Notes under the pieces: generated by a model
What the model was told of the DNA's origin: nothing
The model's database searches: none
What the model saw: the letters and a program-made list of their open reading frames with translations, nothing else
Shown here: one piece after another, positions 18,008-25,176 of the stretch
Numbering within the stretch: the first letter of the stretch is position 1
How the letters are laid out: every line of letters starts with the position of its first letter
Position numbers and translations under genes: made by a program
Assembly: GCF_030389495.1 (NCBI RefSeq)
Contig: NZ_CP127832.1
Location: 930,001 to 994,000, forward strand
From: Ligilactobacillus cholophilus
GTDB lineage: Bacteria; Bacillota; Bacilli; Lactobacillales; Lactobacillaceae
DNA: 64,000 bases
Direction: 5' to 3'

Positions 18008-20957
18008 TATCTTTAACCTCATTTAAAAACAATTCATACCTCTTGGACGCTAAAATTTTATTTACAATGAACATTATTTCTTTTTCTACTTTTGAATTTA
18101 TTCCAAATACTCTGTTACATCTCATATGTATTAAACTTCCAATAATTCGCCATTTACTGGTTGTTAAATCACTATTTTTTAACATAACTTTTAATTTTAA
18201 AGTTATATCTTTCATATTTTTATCACAAAAACTTTCAACATTTGTTTTATCATCATGATTATATAAATGGTTTACAATTTTATTTATTGATTCATGATAT
18301 TTCTTCTCATATTCTCTATTTGATTCTGTGGGATTATAAAGATTTGATATAAGAAAACGTTGTTCATTTATAGTTAAACCAATATTTTTCAAAAAATATA
18401 ATATACTTAACGCAGTAAAGATTTTAGTATGTTTATTTTGTTTAATAATTAAAATAGCTAAAATGCTATCAAAATAAAAGAAATCATGAATTACGCAAAG
18501 ATATTTTTCTCCACCATATCTATATATTTCTGGAATATACTGAGTCACTTGAAAATCAGATATCGTAAATGTTTTATATAATAAAGGCATATACTTTGTA
18601 AATTTTAAATATAAATCACCCTTTTGAGTTTCGTCACATTTAATGCGTAACCGAATACTATCTTTGCCTTCCTCCTTATATCGAATAAAAAACCATTTAT
18701 CTTGACCTTTTACACCTAAATAATTTAACAATTTAAATAATTCGTTTTTAATAAAAGCATTTTGATTATCTTTATTTATTATCAATTTTACATAAAAATA
18801 ATTACGATCCACATTGTTGACTGAATAAATATTTTCTGGAACATAATTAACCATATTAGACTTTACATTTTTATTTATAAATGGAATGACTAATTCAATA
18901 TTTCTATTCTTATTTGTTGCTTTAAGTAATTCTACTAAACTATATTTTTTAATATTCTCATAAAGAATTTTTAAATCGATTTGCCTATGCAAATTCAAAT
19001 AAATAGTATGGTCAAAATATTTTAGTTTTACAAGATTAGGAACATTATTTTTACAGATCCATTTTTTTAAATCATCAACAGAAGATATCTCTTCTTCTTT
19101 TATATTCCATGTTTCTGGTCTTAAAACTATATTTTTATACATAACAGCAGGTGTATGTTTAAATTCATCAAATATATCAGAAATAATAGGCGTTACTCCT
19201 GAAAATTTGAAATTTGAAACTTCAATTAAAAAGCGTAATAGTTTAGATCCCTTTTGATAATTAAACATATTATTCATTACAAAAATAATTTTTTTCTTAT
19301 ATTTTTTTGAATAAAAATATAGTTCTTCACTTGTAGCACCAACATAGATATCAGATAATAAAATAGATTTTTTGCTATTATCTGAGTAATTTCTTAATTC
19401 TAACTTCATATCATCTAAATCATTGCACATTTGCACATTTGCTGATCTCCCATAATATGGAATCTCATCTATTTGTGCAATAATAGTATCAGCAAAAGTT
19501 TTATGGATTGTCTTATTTAATAAATCAGAATTTTTTTGCATAATATCATTACCCAATCCATTATAAAAACGTCCAAAAGATGCACCTACATTAGGTGAAA
19601 TATTTGCACCACTTAGTTCAAATCTTCCGGTACTTTTATCGTATAATGTATAGAGGTCGCCCGAAAGTTGTCCTGGTCTAAAGTTTTCATCTAATCCAAA
19701 TTCTTTTACTTTATTCTTTGTTAGTTTAATACTTTTATTTTTATTCAAAGCATCTGCTATTTCTCTTAAGAAAAAATTTTTTATTTTATTATTTCTTTGA
19801 TTAGACAATAATTTTTCATTTTTATCTTCATAATTACTAGGAAATCCTATTCCTGAAGAAGAATTTAATAACTGTTGAATTGGTACTAACTGCTCATATC
19901 CATAAGTTCCAATAAACTGCTCATGATATTGTTTTAGCACTTCTTTTGAATTTGTATCAAATGAAATAGAATCTAAAATAGCTATTACTTCCTCAAGAGA
20001 TTTTTTTAAGTCAAGATTAATATATTTTTTTTGTGAATTAAATAGATCCACTCTTAAATATTCTTTATTTTCAACCAAATTTTCCATTCGATATTTTAAT
20101 TCTTTGATGAGCTCTTCTCCATTACCGAGTTCTAAATTCTCATATTGCTTCATTAATTGTTTTATATCTTCTAATTCATCAATGAAGCTTTTAGATAAAT
20201 GATACTTTTCACAAAGGTTAATTAAATGTACTAGCGGATCCGTACTAATTAAACTAAAATTAAATTCTGAAATTAGTAATTCTTTACGTTCTAATTTTTT
20301 TATAAAATTAAATACTTTTTCAGCAGGTAAACTAAATTCCTTTGATATTATCTTTGTAAGTTTCTGAATTTTTATTGGTTTTCTTGCAAGATACATAATT
20401 CGATCTATTAAATTATTTGAACGAATTTTAATATCTTTAGAAAAATTATTATCTTTAGTTAATCCCCCATTAGTTCTAGTATCTAAAAACCAATAATTAT
20501 CATTTTTTTGCAAAGCATTATTAATAATTAAATTTATATTTTTATACACGTCTGGATCATTTTTTATTTTGTTATATAACTTATACATCCATAATGAGTC
20601 TGCATTTACCTTTTTATAGTAATTTTTTTTATCATTTTCGCGTATATTATCAATGAAATTACCAATACCCACACAAGAAAAAATTCCAAAAGGAGTGGTC
20701 CTAGTATTATATCTGGAATAATATTGAAATAATGATCTGCGAATCTTTCTTATTTTCTTTTTATTTATAAAGTCTTGATCTAATTTTTTTATAGATGATA
20801 CAAGTGATGGGCTAGCTAATAAAGTTCCTTCTTTAAAAATAGCATCATTTTTATATGCAAATAGTAAATCATTAAAGTTTTTAATTTTCAAAAAATTATT
20901 AAGATTACCCAAAGGTTCTCTATACATAAAGTAATTGCTTAAATCATAATTGTTCAT
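18000..20957 (-). CDS. lanB: Lantibiotic dehydratase LanB (full length, class I)
   Basis: 985 residues, the normal size of a class I dehydratase. The N-terminal two thirds is the glutamyl-tRNA-dependent glutamylation domain; the conserved N-terminal RTTPFGIFSCVG segment is near residue 90. The last third (from about residue 700, FYVKLIINKD... IRLRIKCDE) is the SpaB_C-like elimination domain. It dehydrates Ser and Thr in the core of the precursor. The start has AAAGGAG eight bases upstream. It is separated from lanA by a strong hairpin, which probably lowers enzyme expression relative to the precursor. Confidence 0.93.
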   Translation of the reverse strand: MNNYDLSNYFMYREPLGNLNNFLKIKNFNDLLFAYKNDAIFKEGTLLASPSLVSSIKKLDQDFINKKKIRKIRRSLFQYYSRYNTRTTPFGIFSCVGIGNFIDNIRENDKKNYYKKVNADSLWMYKLYNKIKNDPDVYKNINLIINNALQKNDNYWFLDTRTNGGLTKDNNFSKDIKIRSNNLIDRIMYLARKPIKIQKLTKIISKEFSLPAEKVFNFIKKLERKELLISEFNFSLISTDPLVHLINLCEKYHLSKSFIDELEDIKQLMKQYENLELGNGEELIKELKYRMENLVENKEYLRVDLFNSQKKYINLDLKKSLEEVIAILDSISFDTNSKEVLKQYHEQFIGTYGYEQLVPIQQLLNSSSGIGFPSNYEDKNEKLLSNQRNNKIKNFFLREIADALNKNKSIKLTKNKVKEFGLDENFRPGQLSGDLYTLYDKSTGRFELSGANISPNVGASFGRFYNGLGNDIMQKNSDLLNKTIHKTFADTIIAQIDEIPYYGRSANVQMCNDLDDMKLELRNYSDNSKKSILLSDIYVGATSEELYFYSKKYKKKIIFVMNNMFNYQKGSKLLRFLIEVSNFKFSGVTPIISDIFDEFKHTPAVMYKNIVLRPETWNIKEEEISSVDDLKKWICKNNVPNLVKLKYFDHTIYLNLHRQIDLKILYENIKKYSLVELLKATNKNRNIELVIPFINKNVKSNMVNYVPENIYSVNNVDRNYFYVKLIINKDNQNAFIKNELFKLLNYLGVKGQDKWFFIRYKEEGKDSIRLRIKCDETQKGDLYLKFTKYMPLLYKTFTISDFQVTQYIPEIYRYGGEKYLCVIHDFFYFDSILAILIIKQNKHTKIFTALSILYFLKNIGLTINEQRFLISNLYNPTESNREYEKKYHESINKIVNHLYNHDDKTNVESFCDKNMKDITLKLKVMLKNSDLTTSKWRIIGSLIHMRCNRVFGINSKVEKEIMFIVNKILASKRYELFLNEVKDNE

Positions 20958-20975
20958 AATAAAAACTCCTTTCCA

Positions 20976-21021
20976 ATATAAAGATAGGGAGAGAATTAAT
21001 TCTCTCCCCTATCTTTATAAA
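20976..21021 (-). terminator. Attenuating hairpin between lanA and lanB
   Basis: A nearly perfect inverted repeat with a 19-21 bp stem and one bulge (AAAGATAGGG.GAGAATT with AATTCTC.CCCTATCTTT) starts two bases after the lanA stop. It lacks a strong T run on the minus strand. It is therefore better read as a leaky terminator or RNA-stabilising structure, as seen after many lanA genes. Confidence 0.7.
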
Positions 21022-21204
21022 CTAGCAACAATAACTGTTAAAGCTTCCAGTATGTGCACATCCTGGAGTACATAAGGAGTAACTTGTAAGCCGTGTATCA
21101 GGATCATCATTACTCATTACAATTGTTTCTGATTCATTTAAATCCAATAAATCAGATGTTGTTTGCTCATTTTCCATTACTTCTAATAATTGTTCTGTTG
21201 ACAT
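21022..21204 (-). CDS. lanA: Lantibiotic precursor LanA, epidermin/gallidermin/mutacin 1140 family
   Basis: 60 residues: a 38-residue acidic leader (MSTEQLLEV...SNDDPDTR) and a 22-residue core. The core is LTSYSL followed by CTPGCAHTGSFNSYCC. Ser3, Cys7, Thr8, Cys11, Ser16, Ser19, Cys21 and Cys22 match the ring positions of gallidermin: Lan 3-7, MeLan 8-11, Lan 16-21, AviCys 19-22. Ser5 and Thr14 should become Dha5 and Dhb14 as in mutacin 1140. The leader ends NDDPDTR like that of mutacin 1140. Compared with known members, positions 1, 2, 4 and 13 (Leu, Thr, Tyr, His) are new as far as I know, and no Lys or Arg remains in the core. GGGAGG lies upstream of the ATG. No second lanA' copy is present. 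Confidence 0.96.
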   Translation of the reverse strand: MSTEQLLEVMENEQTTSDLLDLNESETIVMSNDDPDTRLTSYSLCTPGCAHTGSFNSYCC

Positions 21205-21258
21205 TTTATTTTCCTCCCAAATATATTAATATTTTATGGATGAGCTCTCCACACGCAT

Positions 21259-21287
21259 ATAGTACTTTATACATCTGTTATTATCAA
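21259..21287 (-). promoter_or_regulatory. Promoter of lanA
   Basis: On the minus strand TTGATA (21282-21287), a 17-base spacer and TACTAT (21259-21264) lie 55 to 83 bases upstream of the lanA ATG. The -35 region is inside a small inverted repeat (CTGTT...AACAG). The -10 is imperfect, as expected for a promoter that needs an activator. Confidence 0.6.
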
Positions 21288-21307
21288 CAGATTCATCAAT
21301 GAAAGTT

Positions 21308-21323
21308 ATTACATTTTTGTAAT
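21308..21323 (-). promoter_or_regulatory. BceR-like operator upstream of lanA
   Basis: A perfect palindrome ATTACA-TTTT-TGTAAT fits the published BceR-type consensus TnACA-N4-TGTAA. It lies 20 bases upstream of the -35 of the lanA promoter, a typical activator position. The rest of the gap (21324-21449) is AT-rich; I see no gene there. Confidence 0.7.
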
Positions 21324-21449
21324 CTAAATTGCATTTAAAATCAAAATTAATACTGTTTTATGATTATTTATCTTTTACTTAAGTTAAATATCTTGAAATT
21401 TAAAGTCTTATTCTCTTTCATAAATGTAAGATTCATAAAATATTCTCTC

Positions 21450-22019
21450 TTAAAATGCTTTTAATACCATTACTTTATCTTGTTGTTTGTTATACGTAAA
21501 TTGATAATGAATCGTCTGTTTACTATCAGATTCATTACTATTCGTTTGCACTGTTCCAATAAACACACCATTGATATCATCACCATCAACTTTTTCTGGT
21601 GAAAAATAAATATTTGATTCAACTAAAGTTGATGAAGCGTTTAAATTTTGTAACTGCTTTTGAGCTTGATTATTCTTTTGCGTCCCATTACCACCACCAA
21701 AATACTGAATCACGCCTTTAGTTGCATATTCTTCAGCGGTTTGTTGATTAGTTAACCAATTATTTGCGTCCCAATTTTCTAAATGATTAAATAAATGTTG
21801 GACTGTTTCATAAGTTTGTTTAAATTCATTTTGATTATTTTTTTGGTCAATCACTTCACTTTTACGTTTTAACTTTGTATTCTGCTTTTGTAATTTTTCA
21901 ATTTGTGTACTTTGTGTCTGGTTATCTTGCTTAAGATCTTGGTTACTGTGCCACAAAACCAAACAGAATATAACTAACATGCTACAAGATAATATCCATA
22001 CAAAATTTTTCTTTTTCAT
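21450..22019 (-). CDS. Conjugation protein, membrane-anchored, VirB8-like fold suspected
   Basis: 189 residues. One N-terminal membrane segment (about 7-24) is followed by a short coiled coil (Gln/Lys-rich, about 28-62) and a C-terminal globular domain facing outwards. The size and layout resemble VirB8/TcpC-like assembly factors of Gram-positive conjugation systems, but the family match is not clear from sequence alone. AAAGGA precedes the ATG. It is the last gene of the transfer operon, next to the lantibiotic cargo. Confidence 0.55.
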   Translation of the reverse strand: MKKKNFVWILSCSMLVIFCLVLWHSNQDLKQDNQTQSTQIEKLQKQNTKLKRKSEVIDQKNNQNEFKQTYETVQHLFNHLENWDANNWLTNQQTAEEYATKGVIQYFGGGNGTQKNNQAQKQLQNLNASSTLVESNIYFSPEKVDGDDINGVFIGTVQTNSNESDSKQTIHYQFTYNKQQDKVMVLKAF

Positions 22020-22042
22020 TTTAGTTATTCCTTTCTTTTACT

Positions 22043-23125
22043 TTAATGATGATAGAGATTTTCTTTAATTCTGCCATATCTAATTTTAGTGATATTACTA
22101 TAATCTGGATTATTCTTTGGCCAGACTTTCTCTTGAATAATCCCACTTAATTGTTCATCAATCATTTCTCCATTGCCAATGTAAATACCTACATGACATA
22201 ACTCACCTTCATCAGCGCTATCAAAAAAGACTAAATCTCCCGCTTTCGCATCTTTTTCATTCACTTCATCACAGGCTTGATGAAACTGTTGTTCTGCCGT
22301 GCGTGGTAATGTTACTCCAATCTTGCCAAATGCCCATAAAGTAAATCCAGAACAGTCCGTCGCCCCATGTACCGCTTTGGCGGTCGCGGTATTATCTAAA
22401 GAACCTGGATTACCACCATAACTATAATTTTGTGGCACTTGATCGACCCATTTATGTGCCCACTTTGATAAGTCGTTCCACCAAGGATCTGTGGGACCTT
22501 TCACAGCTAATGCCTTACCTGCTTCGGCATTACAAGTTGCGTTTGTATCAGTAATTTCCGTTGAATTATCATTTGTAACTGTCGTTTTACTATCTTTGAG
22601 TTTGTTATACCAATTAACTGCATTTTGTGTTCTTAAATCATTTCTTGCCTCTGCACTTCCAGCCCGTTCAAATCTTAACTCCCATTGAACCGCTGCGGTT
22701 GCGGGATCAGTTTGTGATTTAGCATAATCTCCTAAATTAGCTTTTTCTGCACCATTGGCTTCCTCATATAAAAACATGATTTGTGCTTGAATACTGTCAG
22801 GATCCTTGCCATGTTGTTTGGCAAAATTTTGTTCATTTGTTAACCGATCACCTAACCACTGACAAATTCCATGTGCCCCTGATGTTGGATTGGTTGAAGT
22901 CGGATTAATTTGTGATTCTTGTTGTAAATTCCCTAAAATTCCCGCCACGGAAGCTGGCGTCCAGCCTTTACTAATTAGAAAACCCCATAATTGTTTTGCA
23001 TTTTTCTCTTGATCTTTAGAAATATTATTACCTTGTAAATTCAAATTATTTGCACAATCTAAATCCATGGTTTCAGATTTATTATTAATTGAACCAAACA
23101 TTGAAATCATCATTACAATTAACAT
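22043..23125 (-). CDS. Conjugation-associated cell wall hydrolase: lysozyme-like plus NlpC/P60 (Tn916 Orf14-like)
   Basis: 360 residues as read. Residues about 45-170 form a phage-tail-lysozyme-like domain (GWTPASVAGILGNLQQES). Residues about 215-355 form an NlpC/P60 peptidase with Cys in TDCSGF and His in CHVGIYIG. It opens the peptidoglycan for the transfer channel. The listed start (ATG 23125) has no ribosome binding site. An ATG at 23183, one base after the upstream gene's stop and behind AGAAGGG, is out of frame by one base because of an A10 run at 23133-23142. With nine A the protein would begin MKHWKKWLIIILLPFF and gain the expected N-terminal membrane anchor. So this is a frameshift, slippage site or sequencing error. 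Confidence 0.85.
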   Translation of the reverse strand: MLIVMMISMFGSINNKSETMDLDCANNLNLQGNNISKDQEKNAKQLWGFLISKGWTPASVAGILGNLQQESQINPTSTNPTSGAHGICQWLGDRLTNEQNFAKQHGKDPDSIQAQIMFLYEEANGAEKANLGDYAKSQTDPATAAVQWELRFERAGSAEARNDLRTQNAVNWYNKLKDSKTTVTNDNSTEITDTNATCNAEAGKALAVKGPTDPWWNDLSKWAHKWVDQVPQNYSYGGNPGSLDNTATAKAVHGATDCSGFTLWAFGKIGVTLPRTAEQQFHQACDEVNEKDAKAGDLVFFDSADEGELCHVGIYIGNGEMIDEQLSGIIQEKVWPKNNPDYSNITKIRYGRIKENLYHH

Positions 23126-23184
23126 AATGATTAAAAAAAAAAGGCAAAAGGATAATGATTAACCATTTTTTCCAGTGTTTCATA

Positions 23185-25104
23185 TTAATCACGCCCTTCT
23201 CGTAAATCTTCTAAACGTTGCTGATAATTTTCTTGTTTTTGCCGTTTAGTAACATCATTTAAGTCCTTTTCTGCTTTTCTAAGTTGTTGCTTGTTATGAT
23301 TATTAATATCAGACATTTGCAATCTTTGTTCATTAGTATTGATTTGTTGATGATGACTTTCATTATGCTGATTTAAATTGTGTTGCTGATTATCATAAAT
23401 ATTTTGTTGTTTGTGATTAATATTTGATTGTTTAATATCATTATGAAAATGTTTTTCTTGATGAATTTGGGGTTGTTTTTGTTGACTACGTTCCTGCTTT
23501 TGTGGCTGTTGTGTATCCGTTATATGAATAGTTTTCTCTTGCTTTTGATTAATATTATTCTGTTCTTCACGTGGTTTACTTGTTTTTTGCTGATTTTGAA
23601 TATCTGATCCATTTTCATTAGCTGACTTGTTATCTTGTTTATTTGGATTTACAGTTCCATTTTGTGGTGTTCGTTGAACTTGCTTCATTTTTTCTTGTGC
23701 TTCAGCAACGTCATTAGTGGTTTCATTTGGCTTTACGCCATTTTTAAAAACTAAAATTCGTTCTTTAACTTTATTTAATCTGTCTTTGCCACGCTCAATT
23801 CGATTATTCCATGTATGAAATTTCTCTACGGCTTGTTCTTTTTGATTTTGAATCGTTGTAATCACTTGCTTTGAAGTTACTTGATTTAAACGTCCACCCG
23901 TTAATTTTTGAATAATCTTATTCCGGTTCTTCCATGCAAAAATTAAAATCAAGTAAAAAATAAACGCATTGAGAAAATATCCGGATAATGAATTTGGTGG
24001 AATGATAATATCAATCACGCTTTGACAAAGATTAATCCCTAAAATTGCTAAGACTAAAATAGCTTTAGAAATAAATAACATAAAAACGTCCATTAAACCC
24101 TTAAAAAAGCTATCTGAGTATTTCGGAATTAAACTCAATAATGCCATTACTGGTAATAGTAAATCTAATAAAAGCGCAAAAATCTGAACTGCTAAGTTAA
24201 TAAAACCAACCATAAATAATGGAATTCCATATGCCAATGAGACTAATGGTGAAAATAAAGTAATTAACACTTTATAGTACATATAGCTTTTTTTCGTATA
24301 TTTAGTACCATCTTTTTTTACTTTATTTTGGATTTTATCTGAATCTTTATCATAATTTGCACTTAAAAATTCATAAGGATCTTTTTTATCTTTTTCAACA
24401 GCTTCCGCACTGGTTTCACCATAATTCATTAAATAATATGGTCGCTCGATTGCTTCTTCAAAATAGGTTTTACGGACAACGTCCGTTGCACTGGCATTTT
24501 TAACTTTTTCAGAATCATCTAATGTCATTAATTGGCTTTGAGCGGTTGTTGAAATTGAATTAAACGTTTTTAACACAAAACTTGAATTTTTAAACCATAC
24601 CATCGAAAAGCCAACAATAATCAAAGATAATAACACCCGTTTAATTCCGTCTTTTTCATTTTTAAAGGCAAAATGATAAAATCCCGCAATTACTGCTAAT
24701 ACAAATAAGATAATTCCAAATTTACCAAAAATTGAATCCCATAGGTTACCGGTCAAATCTGTTACATGATCTATTAAGTCATTAATCGCATCATTAACTG
24801 TTGAAGCCCCAAACATTAATTTCAAAGCATAATCAAAAATTTGATAAACAAACCGATTAATCTCCCAGAAAAAGCCAGCTAATCCTGTCATTGCTTTAAA
24901 AATAATTTCCGTTAAACCAGCTTTTTCCATATAAGGATTAAATGAATCTAACGTTTTAGAGATGTCATTCATGTTATAACTTTGAAGAATATCTTTAACG
25001 CTTTCCGCATGCACATTGATTACACTTGCTAATAAAAAAAGACTAATAGTTAAAACTATCAGTCCAAATTTTAAATATTTATCTTTTATATTCTTTTTAT
25101 CCAC
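23185..25104 (-). CDS. Polytopic conjugation membrane protein, VirB6/TcpH-like (Tn916 Orf15-like)
   Basis: About 639 residues. An N-terminal signal-like segment is followed by several membrane helices up to about residue 400. A long hydrophilic tail follows that is extremely rich in Gln, Asn, His and Lys (about 450-640) and is probably cytoplasmic. It should form the inner-membrane channel of the mating apparatus with VirB4. The start is a GTG at 25104 behind AGGTGAG; a GTG at 25113 is also in frame. The gene ends one base before the likely start of the hydrolase gene. Confidence 0.8.
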   Translation of the reverse strand: MDKKNIKDKYLKFGLIVLTISLFLLASVINVHAESVKDILQSYNMNDISKTLDSFNPYMEKAGLTEIIFKAMTGLAGFFWEINRFVYQIFDYALKLMFGASTVNDAINDLIDHVTDLTGNLWDSIFGKFGIILFVLAVIAGFYHFAFKNEKDGIKRVLLSLIIVGFSMVWFKNSSFVLKTFNSISTTAQSQLMTLDDSEKVKNASATDVVRKTYFEEAIERPYYLMNYGETSAEAVEKDKKDPYEFLSANYDKDSDKIQNKVKKDGTKYTKKSYMYYKVLITLFSPLVSLAYGIPLFMVGFINLAVQIFALLLDLLLPVMALLSLIPKYSDSFFKGLMDVFMLFISKAILVLAILGINLCQSVIDIIIPPNSLSGYFLNAFIFYLILIFAWKNRNKIIQKLTGGRLNQVTSKQVITTIQNQKEQAVEKFHTWNNRIERGKDRLNKVKERILVFKNGVKPNETTNDVAEAQEKMKQVQRTPQNGTVNPNKQDNKSANENGSDIQNQQKTSKPREEQNNINQKQEKTIHITDTQQPQKQERSQQKQPQIHQEKHFHNDIKQSNINHKQQNIYDNQQHNLNQHNESHHQQINTNEQRLQMSDINNHNKQQLRKAEKDLNDVTKRQKQENYQQRLEDLREGRD

Positions 25105-25176
25105 TTTTCTCACCTACTTAATCCAACCCACCCACCACTTACTTAATTAATATCAAATAAAATTAACTCTACTTCA

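Noticed and set aside
21093-21302. Plus-strand frame of 69 codons opposite lanA
   Set aside because: It overlaps the lanA promoter and gene on the other strand, and no ribosome site is seen.
23300-23700. Repetitive Gln/His-coding stretch that looks like a repeat array
   Set aside because: It is the low-complexity tail of the VirB6-like protein; no regular repeat unit or spacer is present, so it is not CRISPR.
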